64,000 bases of DNA from DASVTR01 sp036387475 (GTDB taxonomy: Bacteria > Acidobacteriota > Blastocatellia > Pyrinomonadales > Pyrinomonadaceae), in the NCBI GenBank assembly GCA_036387475.1, contig DASVTR010000013.1, positions 1-64,000 on the forward strand, read 5' to 3'. This document shows positions 8,222 through 19,655 of the stretch, piece after piece. The notes beneath the pieces are model-generated. The model saw only the letters and a list, made by a program, of their open reading frames with translations. It had not been told where the DNA came from and did not search any database. The number at the start of each line of letters is the position of its first letter. Position 1 is the first letter of the stretch. The translations under genes were made by a program, and so were the position numbers.

Positions 8222-8671
8222 ATGCGGGCCGTCTTGCAGCGCGTGACGCGCGCCTCGGTCAGAGTCGAAGATGAAGTGGTCGGCGAAATCGGCGGCGGCC
8301 TCCTTGTGCTGCTGGGCGTTGCCGGGGATGACACGGAACGCGATGTTGATTACCTCGTCGAAAAAATCACGCAACTTAGAATCTTTGAAGACGCCGATGG
8401 AAAGATGAATCTCTCCGTGATGGAGACGGGCGGCGCGCTTTTGGTCGTCTCGCAGTTTACATTGTACGGCGATACGCGACGCGGGCGTCGTCCATCATGG
8501 ATTGAGGCGGCTCAGCCGGAGTTGGCCGAAGCGCTCTACAAAAGCTTTGTGGCAAAAGCCGGTCGGCACGTTAAAGAAGTGGCGACGGGTAGTTTTCGGC
8601 GTATGATGCAGGTCGAGCTTGTCAACGACGGGCCGGTCACTATCCTGCTCGACAGCCGCAAGCTGTTTTGA
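8222..8671 (+). CDS. dtd: D-aminoacyl-tRNA deacylase
   Basis: Dtd hydrolyses the ester of D-amino acids (and glycine mischarged on tRNA-Ala) as a chirality proofreader. The 149-residue product is full length, starting MRAVLQRVTRASVRV. It carries the signature SQFTLYGDTRRGRRPSW, with the active-site SQ, and the C-terminal NDGPVTILLDS, matching the gly-cisPro type NxGPxT motif of the dimeric enzyme. It overlaps no neighbour. Confidence 0.97.
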   Translation: MRAVLQRVTRASVRVEDEVVGEIGGGLLVLLGVAGDDTERDVDYLVEKITQLRIFEDADGKMNLSVMETGGALLVVSQFTLYGDTRRGRRPSWIEAAQPELAEALYKSFVAKAGRHVKEVATGSFRRMMQVELVNDGPVTILLDSRKLF

Positions 8672-8851
8672 AAGTTAAGCTGGCATCAATGCACTAAGTT
8701 GCTGACTTTTAGCCTCGCGTCTTTTAACTTTGTGTGGCAGAGCAATCAAGGGTTAGATAGTTAGTCTCGAAGCAAGCACCCTGTAAGTAGTCTTTCCTTT
8801 GTCCCACCCTCGCGTGCGACATTCAGCCTTGAACCCAAGAAAGGAGAATCA

Positions 8852-9856
8852 ATGATCGTTAGAAGAAACGCTAAATCTTTGAACGCGAAAGAAAGAAAAG
8901 CTCTGGTCAATGCGTTTTTGGCTTTGAAAAAGGATGGGCGCTATGACAAGTATGTCCACGCTCATCATCAGGTAATGATTCCCACGATTTTGCCGTCTGA
9001 GCCGCGAGATGCCAACTATCGTAACGGGGCGCATCGCGGGCCTTCGTTTCTTCCGTGGCATCGAGCGTTTTTGCTGCGATTGGAAGCAGACCTGCGCTCC
9101 GTGGACGAGACGGTTACGCTGCCCTATTGGGATTGGACGGATGATGCGGCTTTGAAAGACCCTAAGAGGTCGTCTCTCTGGGACGATGATTTCATGGGCG
9201 GCAATGGAGTCGAAGCAGACGGCTGGCGGGTTGCTACCGGCCCGTTCGCTTACAGCGGCGGCAATTGGCCCATTCCTAAAGATATGGACGGGCCAGCGCT
9301 CAGACGCCGCTTCGGCGGAACACTCCCCACTCTGCCCACCAAAGAAGACCTCGCCTTCGCCATGAACGAATTTCTCTACGACACGCCCAACTACAATAGC
9401 AGCCCTTTCACGCTCGGCTTTCGCAATCGGCTTGAGGGTTAGATAACGCAGCGAGGCGACAACCGCGTCAAACAGCCCGGCTCGCAACTGCACAATCGTG
9501 TCCATCTCTGGGTCGGCGGCTCTATGGAGCCGATGACTTCCCCCAACGACCCTGTCTTCTTTCTACACCATTGTTTCATCGATAAGGTGTGGGCCGACTG
9601 GCAGGCGATTCAGCAAACAAACAATCCAGAGGGAGCGCCGCATTACGCCCCTGAGAAGGCAGGCCCGCCGGGACACAATCTCGACGACATCATGCAGCCG
9701 TGGCGACGAAAAATTCGTTCGATGCTGGACATCAGCAAACTCGGTTACTCTTATGAACAACCGAAGTCGCAGCCGAAGCTGTTTAAGATGATGGCGGCAG
9801 CAACACAGCCTCCCTCACCCTTCATGGCCGAGAAGTCACCCTTCTGGGCGGACTAA
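8852..9856 (+). pseudogene. tyrosinase (type-3 copper oxidase) interrupted by an in-frame UAG
   Basis: One continuous frame of 334 codons encodes a complete tyrosinase, with TAG at codon 197 (9440-9442). The CuA half holds His38/39, His61 and His70 (AHRGPSFLPWHR) and YWDW. The CuB half lies wholly after the stop: His214 and His218 (LHNRVHLWVGGSM) and His239/240 (DPVFFLHHCFID). The stop falls at the expected Trp of the family motif LEGW, so one base change (TGG to TAG) explains it. Neither half could form the dicopper site alone. It is therefore a recent pseudogene, a read-through gene, or a sequencing error; absence of other lesions favours a very recent event or error. A good aaaggagaatca ribosome site precedes the ATG. 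Confidence 0.85.
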
Positions 9857-9861
9857 CAAAA

Positions 9862-9967
9862 AGCAGAAGTCAGGAGTCAGAATCCAGAAGTCAGAATAAG
9901 AGGCTGCGACCGCTTTTATTTTGTTCTGATTTTCTTTGCTTCTGACTCCTGACTTCTGACTCCTGCC
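9862..9967 (+). repeat. heptamer-repeat inverted repeat
   Basis: Left arm gcagaag-tcaggag-tcagaat-ccagaag-tcagaat; right arm cttctga-ctcctga-cttctga-ctcctg. It lies between the convergent tyrosinase and the minus-strand acidic-protein gene and could terminate both. Confidence 0.85.
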
Positions 9968-9969
9968 TT

Positions 9970-10368
9970 TCAAATTGTATCGTCGTCGCTCTTCGAGCGC
10001 TCGTCTAGTTCGTAGCGGTCGCGGTCGCGGCGCTGGATTTTGTCTAGCAGGTCAAGTTCTTCGTTGTCTTCGTAGGTAACGCCGATGGCGGAAGCGTTCT
10101 CTTCGACAATGGATTGATCGGGGGTCGGGTTATCGCCGGAGACGGTCTCTGTGCCGCTGTCGTTGACATCCTCCCATGCCGCGTCCGGGTCGCCGCCCGC
10201 ATCTCTTGGGGAGGCGGCGGTGTTATTGCTCAGCCGTTGAGCGAGCAGGTCAGGGTCTTTCGGAGCGCGGGAGATTTCCTCTTCCATAAACTCCTCGATT
10301 TCCGGGTCGGGCACGTAGTTCGGGTCGTTGCTCAAATACTCGAAATCTTCGGGCGTCTTTTTCGGCAT
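9970..10368 (-). CDS. acidic DUF6335-like hypothetical protein
   Basis: The product is a 132-residue, strongly acidic soluble protein with no signal or membrane segment. Its centre (GGDPDAAWEDV, GDNPTPDQSIVEE, IGVTYEDNEELDLLDKIQ, RDRDRYELD) resembles the DUF6335 family, common in cyanobacteria and of unknown function. This assignment is from memory of the family's pattern and is tentative. The start has a ggagacga ribosome site. It appears monocistronic. Confidence 0.6.
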   Translation of the reverse strand: MPKKTPEDFEYLSNDPNYVPDPEIEEFMEEEISRAPKDPDLLAQRLSNNTAASPRDAGGDPDAAWEDVNDSGTETVSGDNPTPDQSIVEENASAIGVTYEDNEELDLLDKIQRRDRDRYELDERSKSDDDTI

Positions 10369-10383
10369 CTCTCGTCTCCTTAA

Positions 10384-10747
10384 AGTCTGGCGAGTCTGTA
10401 GAGTGTAAAGTTCAGAAGAATAAGAATGAGCACTCCTTCGACAGGCTCATCAGACTCGCCAGACTCAACAGACTCTTTAGACTATTCTTTGCAGGCACTA
10501 TAACAAAAGCAGGGCGGAAGTAGGAAGGATGCAGGCTGAAATAAATGATTATTCCCGCCGGATAGCCACGCTTTCATCCTTCATCCCTCCAGCGTTCCGA
10601 CTTGCTTTTTACGGTGCTTGACGCAGCAAGGGACACGCCCTTACACTGAAGTTTGCTGAGCTACATCCATACCAATTCAATAATTCTTCATAACCGAATG
10701 CCCATCCGGGCGGATGGTTGTGAGTTGACGGAGACTGCCTAAAATCC
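10384..10747 (+). other. intergenic region with two inverted repeats
   Basis: No convincing gene. A heptamer-like inverted repeat spans about 10386-10492 (arms rich in agtctgg/gagtct and cagactc). A second, imperfect one spans about 10503-10615 (gaaggatgcagg… against tttcatccttcatccctcc). The remainder up to the acnA start should hold the promoters of the two divergent genes, but no strong sigma-70 match is evident to me. Confidence 0.55.
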
Positions 10748-13730
<2,983 letters not shown>

Positions 13731-14909
13731 ATGACGATCGCCTTCTATACCGTTTTGGGCGTGAGCCTATTGATGCTGGTCGCTTACGACGTTTACGCGA
13801 CCATTCTTCATGCACGCGCTCGCTCAGGGCCGATTGGCGAGACGCTCAACAGGACATTCTGGCGAGCGACACGTTTCTTTGCTTTCAGGCTCTCTCGTCC
13901 GAGCAGGCACAAATTACTCAACAGCGTCGGCCCTCTGCTTCTTCCGGCTCTGATTGTCGTTTATATCATCATGCTCTTGACGGGCTTCGCTCTCATCTAT
14001 TACCCGCGCATGCCCGCGCAGTTTACAGTCCAAACTACGGTAGCGAATACGCCCGGCTGGACTGAGTCGCTCTACTTTAGCGGAATCACGCTGACCACTG
14101 TGGGTTACGGCGACATCGCTCCACACTCTATCCTGATGCGCACCGTCGCTCTGTTTGAAGCTGCCTGCGGCCTCGCGCTGATTTCGTTGGCGATTACATA
14201 CTTGATTACGGTCTACGGCGCGTTGGAACACAAGCGGGCCGTCGCGCTTTCTTTCTATCATCAGGCCGAAGAAGGAGCGAACGTCGCCGGTTTGATCGCC
14301 CATCATTTCGTCGGCGAGAAATTCTACGGATTGGAAGCGGTGCTGCGTATGGCTGCGCGCGATATTCAAGCGCTGCTCGAATCACACGTCGAGCATCCGG
14401 TGATTCATTATTTTCACCCGTTGGAAGTTTACAAGAGTTTGCCGCGCGTTATGTTTCTGGCGCTGGAAACCTGCGCCGTCATTCGCTCGTGCCTCAGCAG
14501 GAAAGACTACAAGGAGCTATGCGACCATCCGGAAGTCAGAACGCTTGAGGCCAGCGCCTTTCACGTCCTGCGTGAGTTAGTAGCATCTTTAGATTTGGAA
14601 AGACGCGCCCGTCAGCGTAAGGAATCTCCGTTTGAAGAGGGCCGCCGCTGGAAGCATCGCTTTCAGGAGACGATGGAACAGTTGGCTGCAAGAGGCATCA
14701 AAACAGCGCCGGATCAAGATGCTGCATGGCAGCATTACTACCAGCGTCGCGAAGACTGGGAAGCGCAACTGCATCGCTTCAGCCGCCATCTTGGTTACGA
14801 GTGGGATGAAATAACGGGCGACCGCGACCTGCTTTACGCCGCCGATGAAGGGATGGAGGAGCCGCGCGCGAAAACGAATTCAGAATCCGGAATTCAGAAT
14901 TCAGAATAA
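13731..14909 (+). CDS. two-TM potassium channel family protein
   Basis: The N-terminal half holds hydrophobic segments (FYTVLGVSLLMLVAYDVYA, LLLPALIVVYIIMLLTGFAL) and a pore loop with the potassium selectivity filter TTVGYGD at residues 122-128. A further membrane helix follows (TVALFEAACGLALISLAITY). The rest, about 230 residues, is a soluble, mostly helical domain with no recognised ligand-binding fold (not a clear RCK/TrkA domain). The C-terminal residues (NSESGIQNSE) are encoded by heptamer repeat sequence. The upstream region is a repeat hairpin, so its ribosome site is weak and expression may depend on the hairpin context. Confidence 0.85.
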   Translation: MTIAFYTVLGVSLLMLVAYDVYATILHARARSGPIGETLNRTFWRATRFFAFRLSRPSRHKLLNSVGPLLLPALIVVYIIMLLTGFALIYYPRMPAQFTVQTTVANTPGWTESLYFSGITLTTVGYGDIAPHSILMRTVALFEAACGLALISLAITYLITVYGALEHKRAVALSFYHQAEEGANVAGLIAHHFVGEKFYGLEAVLRMAARDIQALLESHVEHPVIHYFHPLEVYKSLPRVMFLALETCAVIRSCLSRKDYKELCDHPEVRTLEASAFHVLRELVASLDLERRARQRKESPFEEGRRWKHRFQETMEQLAARGIKTAPDQDAAWQHYYQRREDWEAQLHRFSRHLGYEWDEITGDRDLLYAADEGMEEPRAKTNSESGIQNSE

Positions 14910-14974
14910 TCAGCGGCAACTCGTTTTTGATTCTCATTTCTTCTGACTCCTGAATTCCGGATTCTGAATTCTGT
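14876..14974 (+). repeat. heptamer-repeat inverted repeat overlapping the channel 3' end
   Basis: Left arm aattcagaatccggaattcag…; right arm ctgaattccggattctgaattc. The left arm codes for the channel's last residues; the hairpin lies between convergent genes. Confidence 0.85.
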
Positions 14975-14975
14975 T

Positions 14976-16094
14976 TTAAGGTAGGAACGCCCCGCGCCCG
15001 TTACTGCCGATGCGCATGTTGATGAGCCACCAGAGCCAGCGCGAGCCTAGAGAGCGGGGCGCTAGATGTTCTGTGATGCCAGTTGAGTGTTGCGGGCGAG
15101 CGCCAGCGGTTTCCAGTGTGGCGTCGCTTAAAAAACGCAGGTAGAAGAAACTGCTGTCAACGATGCGCTGTTGCCGTAAGGTTAGCATCAGGCTCTCGTC
15201 CGTCGTCTGAAGCCGCAGGAGACGCGGATAACGCAGACCGAAGTAATGCTGGCGAGTCTCGTCCATTGTTATTTGCGGCGCATGGACGACGAGCAAGTTG
15301 TTTTGAATTAGATAAAGGCGCGTGTTGTGCTGATTCTCGTCGCGCTCGCGGTAGCGGTAGAAGACAGCGGTCGTCGCCGGAAAGTGAATCCGTCCCCATT
15401 GCCATTCGGCTATCGTCGCGGGCATCCAGCGCGCATCTCTGTTATGGTCGTGATAACCGGTGCCTTGAAAATTAAAATCAAGCGAGCGAGTTGTGTTCGG
15501 TTCGATGAGAGCAATTTCGCCTGAAACATCACAGCGAGGCGCGACCATGTTCCAGTGATGCGCGGCCTCAGGATGAGAGAGGGACTGCCTCTCATCTTCA
15601 AAAAAATTCCCCTCCATCACTCTCCATTCGAGCCGCGCCCACAAAATTCTACGGCAGCGCAAAATCGTCTCGATATTCAACTCATAACGTGCATCATCGC
15701 CGGACTTTATCAGGCGAAAAGAGTTTTGACCGATCTGACACGAGGGCTGAGTAGCATCAGCCTGAAAATCATCCGGCGAGTATTCATTGAGCGCACGAAA
15801 GAACGGGCGTCCATCTCTGTAGAAGCAGACGGCGACGGCAGGGAAATTGGCGGCACGTTGCGCCGGTTGCGATTGACGCTGACTCTCCATTACCGCGCGG
15901 TTGTAGCGTGGGGAAAAAATGAAATTCGTCAGGAAGATAATGACCAGAGCGTCGCGTCCATCGCGGCTGAGAGCGTCAAAGTACCACCATTCATAGGCGG
16001 GTGCGGGCGCTGTGCCGTGCCAGACATCTCCGGCAATGCTGGACGCAGCGCGTAGTCTTTCTACTTTGCTTGCTCTTGCTTCACTGTTGGTCAC
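14976..16094 (-). CDS. CrtC-like (carotenoid 1,2-hydratase / AttH-type lipocalin-like) protein
   Basis: The 372-residue product begins near APAYEWWYFDALSRDGRDA, the hallmark of hydroxyneurosporene synthase (CrtC)-type double-lipocalin proteins. It continues with ALVIIFLTNFIFSPRYNR, GYHDHNRDARW and WQWGRIHFP, which match the same family. True CrtC adds water across a C=C of acyclic carotenoids. Here no crt genes surround it, so a related hydratase or lipid-binding function is possible. No signal peptide is seen. The start at 16094 leaves about 20 residues before the conserved region. Confidence 0.75.
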   Translation of the reverse strand: MTNSEARASKVERLRAASSIAGDVWHGTAPAPAYEWWYFDALSRDGRDALVIIFLTNFIFSPRYNRAVMESQRQSQPAQRAANFPAVAVCFYRDGRPFFRALNEYSPDDFQADATQPSCQIGQNSFRLIKSGDDARYELNIETILRCRRILWARLEWRVMEGNFFEDERQSLSHPEAAHHWNMVAPRCDVSGEIALIEPNTTRSLDFNFQGTGYHDHNRDARWMPATIAEWQWGRIHFPATTAVFYRYRERDENQHNTRLYLIQNNLLVVHAPQITMDETRQHYFGLRYPRLLRLQTTDESLMLTLRQQRIVDSSFFYLRFLSDATLETAGARPQHSTGITEHLAPRSLGSRWLWWLINMRIGSNGRGAFLP

Positions 16095-16279
16095 CGCCGA
16101 CAGCTTACAGTCGCAGATTGCCGAAACGCAATGGACTTGAGCCTATAGTGCTGCGGCGTTCATCGTTTCAGGCGAGCGCGCGTGCTTGGACTTTCGGCGC
16201 GGCGCAGTGATAGAGTATTCAGCGAATCCGAAATGAAGCTCTCGCACGTATTAACCATATCAACAGAGGAGTGAAAGCT

Positions 16280-17788
16280 ATGTCTTCCGCGCAAACAACC
16301 GCGTCTGATACGCCTCGAAAATATCAACTCTTTATTGACGGACAATGGGTGGATGCTGAATCCGGCAAGACCTTTACGACGCCCAATCCGGCGACGGGCG
16401 AAACGCTCGCCGAAGTCGCCGAGGCGGATAAAGCCGACATTGATAAGGCCGTCCAGGCCGCGCGCCGCGCCTACGAAGGCAAGTGGTCGAAGATGAGCGC
16501 GCGTGATCGCGGGCGGCTGCTCTACAAGCTCTCGCAATTGATAGAGGAACGCTCGCAGGAATTGGCCGCGCTTGAGACCGCCGACAACGGTAAGCCCATA
16601 CGCGAGTCGGCTTATGTTGATCTGCCGCAGGTCGTGGAAAATTTTGAATACTTCGCGGGCTACGCCACCAAGATTGAAGGTGAAACGATTCCTGTGCCCG
16701 GCCCTTTCTTCAACTACACGCTGCGCGAGCCGCTCGGAGTCTGCGGACAGATTATCCCCTGGAACTTTCCGCTGTTGATGGCCGCCTGGAAGCTCGCGCC
16801 CGCGCTGGCCGCCGGAAACACCATCGTGCTCAAACCTGCCGAGCAAACGCCCGTCAATGCGATGGAACTCGGCAAGCTGATTCAGGAAGCGGGCTTTCCT
16901 GATGGAGTTGTCAATATCGTTCCAGGTTTCGGCGAGACGGCTGGCGCTGCGCTGGCTTCGCATCCGGGCATTAACAAGATTGCTTTCACAGGCTCAACCG
17001 AAGTCGGCAAGATTATCGCCCGCGAAGCTGCTAACAATTTGACGAAAGTCTCGCTCGAACTCGGCGGCAAAGCGCCCAATATCGTCTTCGCCGATGCAGA
17101 CATCGATCAGGCCGTCAGCGGCGCGATGATGGGCATTTTCTTCAATCAGGGACAGGTCTGCTGCGCAGGCTCGCGCCTCTTCCTCGCAGAAGAAATCAAA
17201 GACGAGTTTCTGGAAAAGTTCAAGGAGCGGGCGGGACGAGTCAAAGTCGGCGACCCAATGGACAAGGCGACGCAGATGGGGCCGCAGGTTTCCGACGAAC
17301 AACTCTGCCGCATCAAGAGCTACGTTGACATCGCGCGCGAGGAAGGCGCAACCGTGCTCGCGGGCGGTGAATCGCCGCAGCTTGAAGGCAATTTCCAGAA
17401 AGGCTTCTTCTTCCAGCCGACCATTTTTAGCGAAGTTAAAAACCAGATGCGCGTCGCGCAGGAAGAAATCTTCGGCCCCGTCACCTCCGTCATCACTTTC
17501 ACGGACGAAGATGACCTCATCAAGCAGGCCAACGAAACCATCTACGGCCTCTCAGCCGGAATCTGGACGCGCGACATCGTTCGCGCTCATCGTTTCGCCA
17601 AGGAAGTCCACGCCGGAACGGTCTGGATTAATACCTTCAACATGTTCAATGCCGCATCGCCCTTCGGCGGATACAAGCAATCGGGCTACGGGCGCGAGAT
17701 GGGCAAGCACGCGCTCGAACTCTACACGCAGGTCAAGAGCGTGTGGGTTGATTTGTCCGGCAAGCCGATTGGCTGGTACGGAAACTAG
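16280..17788 (+). CDS. aldehyde dehydrogenase family protein
   Basis: This NAD(P)-dependent enzyme oxidises an aldehyde to the acid; the exact substrate cannot be read. The 502-residue product has GQIIPWNFPLLMAAWKLAPA, the GSTEVG cofactor motif, the LELGGKAPNIV glutamate motif and NQGQVCCAGSRLF with catalytic Cys294. It ends in the normal VWINTFNMFNAASPFGGYKQ region, as in the broad ALDH2/betaine-aldehyde group. ATG 16280 follows gaggag; an in-frame GTG at 16271 is less suitable. Confidence 0.95.
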   Translation: MSSAQTTASDTPRKYQLFIDGQWVDAESGKTFTTPNPATGETLAEVAEADKADIDKAVQAARRAYEGKWSKMSARDRGRLLYKLSQLIEERSQELAALETADNGKPIRESAYVDLPQVVENFEYFAGYATKIEGETIPVPGPFFNYTLREPLGVCGQIIPWNFPLLMAAWKLAPALAAGNTIVLKPAEQTPVNAMELGKLIQEAGFPDGVVNIVPGFGETAGAALASHPGINKIAFTGSTEVGKIIAREAANNLTKVSLELGGKAPNIVFADADIDQAVSGAMMGIFFNQGQVCCAGSRLFLAEEIKDEFLEKFKERAGRVKVGDPMDKATQMGPQVSDEQLCRIKSYVDIAREEGATVLAGGESPQLEGNFQKGFFFQPTIFSEVKNQMRVAQEEIFGPVTSVITFTDEDDLIKQANETIYGLSAGIWTRDIVRAHRFAKEVHAGTVWINTFNMFNAASPFGGYKQSGYGREMGKHALELYTQVKSVWVDLSGKPIGWYGN

Positions 17789-17925
17789 GAGGATAAGGGG
17801 TAAAAGGTTAAAGGGGGAAGAGGGGAAGGAAAACTGCTTGACGCAAGCATGTATTCCTTTTACCCTCTTCCCCCTTTAACCTTTCACCCTCTTTCCCTTT
17901 AGCCTTTTACCCCTTTCATTGCCTG
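17789..17925 (+). repeat. heptamer-repeat inverted repeat
   Basis: Left arm aggggta-aaaggtt-aaagggg-gaagagg; right arm taccctc-ttccccc-tttaacc-tttcacc-ctctttc-cctttag and further cctttta units. It directly follows the aldehyde dehydrogenase stop. Confidence 0.85.
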
Positions 17926-17982
17926 CGTGGTATCATCAGCGTGCTCTCCCGTAATTTGCTTTGTACAATTTAAGGAGATGCA

Positions 17983-18330
17983 ATGGGCTTGGGTCGTAAA
18001 TCAATCTTTTTGTCACTGTTGCTCACTATGACGCTCCTGCTGACGGCCTGTCCGCAGCGCGAGACGATCTCGAAGATCAACGCTGACCCCGGACGCTACA
18101 GGAACAAGGAAGTGGGCGTCGTTGGCACAGTGACCGACAGCTACGGCGTGCTCGGTAATGGCGCATACGAAATCGACGACGGCACGGGTAAGCTCTGGGT
18201 CGTAACACGTCGCGGCGTGCCCTCGCGCGGCTCGCGCGTCGGCGCGAAAGGGCGCATCTATACCGGCTTCAACTTTGGCGGCAGAAGCTTCGGAACGGTG
18301 CTTGAAGAATCAGGGCGCAGCGCCAAGTAA
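17983..18330 (+). CDS. small lipoprotein with OB-fold-like domain
   Basis: The 115-residue product has a hydrophobic signal segment ending in the lipobox LLTAC, so Cys23 is a probable lipidated N-terminus. The mature part (KINADPGRYRNKEVGVVGTV, then YEIDDGTGKLWVVTRRGVP) resembles the small beta-barrel of the nucleic-acid-binding OB type found in many secreted lipoproteins. Its ligand is unknown. An aaggag ribosome site precedes the ATG. Confidence 0.8.
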   Translation: MGLGRKSIFLSLLLTMTLLLTACPQRETISKINADPGRYRNKEVGVVGTVTDSYGVLGNGAYEIDDGTGKLWVVTRRGVPSRGSRVGAKGRIYTGFNFGGRSFGTVLEESGRSAK

Positions 18331-18331
18331 A

Positions 18332-18405
18332 GACGATTTAATCATTGATTCATTTATTCATTGACTCATTGAATCAATGGCAAAATGAATCGATGAATCA
18401 ATTGA
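18332..18405 (+). repeat. heptamer-like repeat overlapping a start codon
   Basis: Units such as attcatt, tattcat, tgactca and ttgaatc are followed by atgaatc-gatgaat-caattga, giving an inverted structure that includes the start codon of the DinB-like gene (18393). Confidence 0.75.
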
Positions 18406-18872
18406 TCGCCTCTTTTGATGGACAGTTTGCGCGGCTGCATGCGCGCTCCTGTTCATTAATCGAGGTGCTACCGACAGAGAAACTCTACTGGCAGCCGCGA
18501 CCATCGTCTGGCGCGTTTCCAATCTATTCCTGCGGCGAGCATTTGCTGCGGAGCGCCGCCGTAGTCGAGCAGACGTTCGGCGGCATCACTGCGAATTTGT
18601 GGGACGACCCGTTTGAATGGACGCTGCCGGAGGCGCTTTCGACGCCTGAGCGCGTAGCCGAATACCTACACGAGGTCGAAGCGACGCGCAGACGCGGCTT
18701 CGCGCTTTTAGCGAGCGATGACGACCTCAGCAAAGAGTTTGCTCATCCGTCGGGCGAGATGCAAACACTCTCCGCGCTGCTCGTGGAGACGCTCGTGCGC
18801 GCGGCGCATCATCAGGGCAGAGCCTTTGCGACGTTCCGGCTTTTTTCCGATGAGCACTTGCCACAGGTTTAG
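18393..18872 (+). CDS. DinB-like protein
   Basis: The 159-residue product is predicted to be a helical bundle. It has LYWQPRPSSGAFPIYSCGEH early and LVETLVRAAHHQGR late, placing histidines where the DinB/YfiT superfamily binds metal. Members are metal-dependent thiol transferases or of unknown role. The start is uncertain: ATG 18393 has no visible ribosome site because it sits in a repeat; an in-frame TTG at 18345 is less likely. The fold assignment is tentative. Confidence 0.65.
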   Translation: MNQLIASFDGQFARLHARSCSLIEVLPTEKLYWQPRPSSGAFPIYSCGEHLLRSAAVVEQTFGGITANLWDDPFEWTLPEALSTPERVAEYLHEVEATRRRGFALLASDDDLSKEFAHPSGEMQTLSALLVETLVRAAHHQGRAFATFRLFSDEHLPQV

Positions 18873-18987
18873 TTCCGACGCAGACAGCGAACTTTGTTCT
18901 TGCTTATAACGTAAAGAATGGCAACGATAGGTTGTCCGAAGTCTTAGCGATATTACTGTCAGTCATCTTGTAGAAAGGTTTCCTTTC

Positions 18988-19563
18988 ATGCATTGCCCGC
19001 AATGTGGACAGCAACAGGTTTCCGGCGAATTGCGTTTCTGCTCGCGTTGCGGTTTTCCGCTGGCGGGCGTTAACGAGTTGCTGGCAACCGGCGGTAATCT
19101 GCCGTCTCTAGAAGTTCCGACAGGGAAGGGAAGACACTCACCGCGCTATGAAGGCGTCCGGCAGGGCGTCATCATGTTTTTCCTGGGAGCGGTGATTGTG
19201 CCACTGTTGGGGATTCTCTATTCCTTTCAAGGCAATGACTCAAGCCTGCTGGAGATTCTTGTACCGATCTCAGCCGTCCTCTTTTTCGTCGGCGGCTTTG
19301 TGCGGATACTGTACGCGCTGATTTTTGAAGAAGGCACAACGCCGAGCGCTCATCTTCAAAATACCAGCTTGCCTTATGTGCCGCCCGTAGCCTCTTCGCA
19401 GTTGAGCGCGGGCGCTCGTGGGACTGCTCTACCTCCGGCACAAAGCATTCCAGTTTCCAGTTGGCGGCAGCCGCACAACACGGCGGAGATAGTTAGACCG
19501 CCGAGCGTTACGGAAAATACAACGCGCCTGCTCAACGATCAGCCGGAACAACCCCCGCGATAG
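18988..19563 (+). CDS. zinc-ribbon membrane protein, function unknown
   Basis: The N-terminus has a zinc ribbon (CPQCGQQQ… FCSRCGFPL) at residues 3-27. Two membrane segments follow (GVIMFFLGAVIVPLLGILYS and LVPISAVLFFVGGFVRILYA). The last ~75 residues are proline- and serine-rich and probably disordered. Such proteins are common in Acidobacteriota without known function. An aaaggtttcctttc ribosome region precedes the ATG. Confidence 0.75.
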   Translation: MHCPQCGQQQVSGELRFCSRCGFPLAGVNELLATGGNLPSLEVPTGKGRHSPRYEGVRQGVIMFFLGAVIVPLLGILYSFQGNDSSLLEILVPISAVLFFVGGFVRILYALIFEEGTTPSAHLQNTSLPYVPPVASSQLSAGARGTALPPAQSIPVSSWRQPHNTAEIVRPPSVTENTTRLLNDQPEQPPR

Positions 19564-19655
19564 GCAGGCACGCTTCGCTGCAATTTCCCAGACCGCGCTG
19601 ACTCATGTTCGTCAAACAACATCCGAAGTCTGATTACCTTTAACAACTCAAAGAG

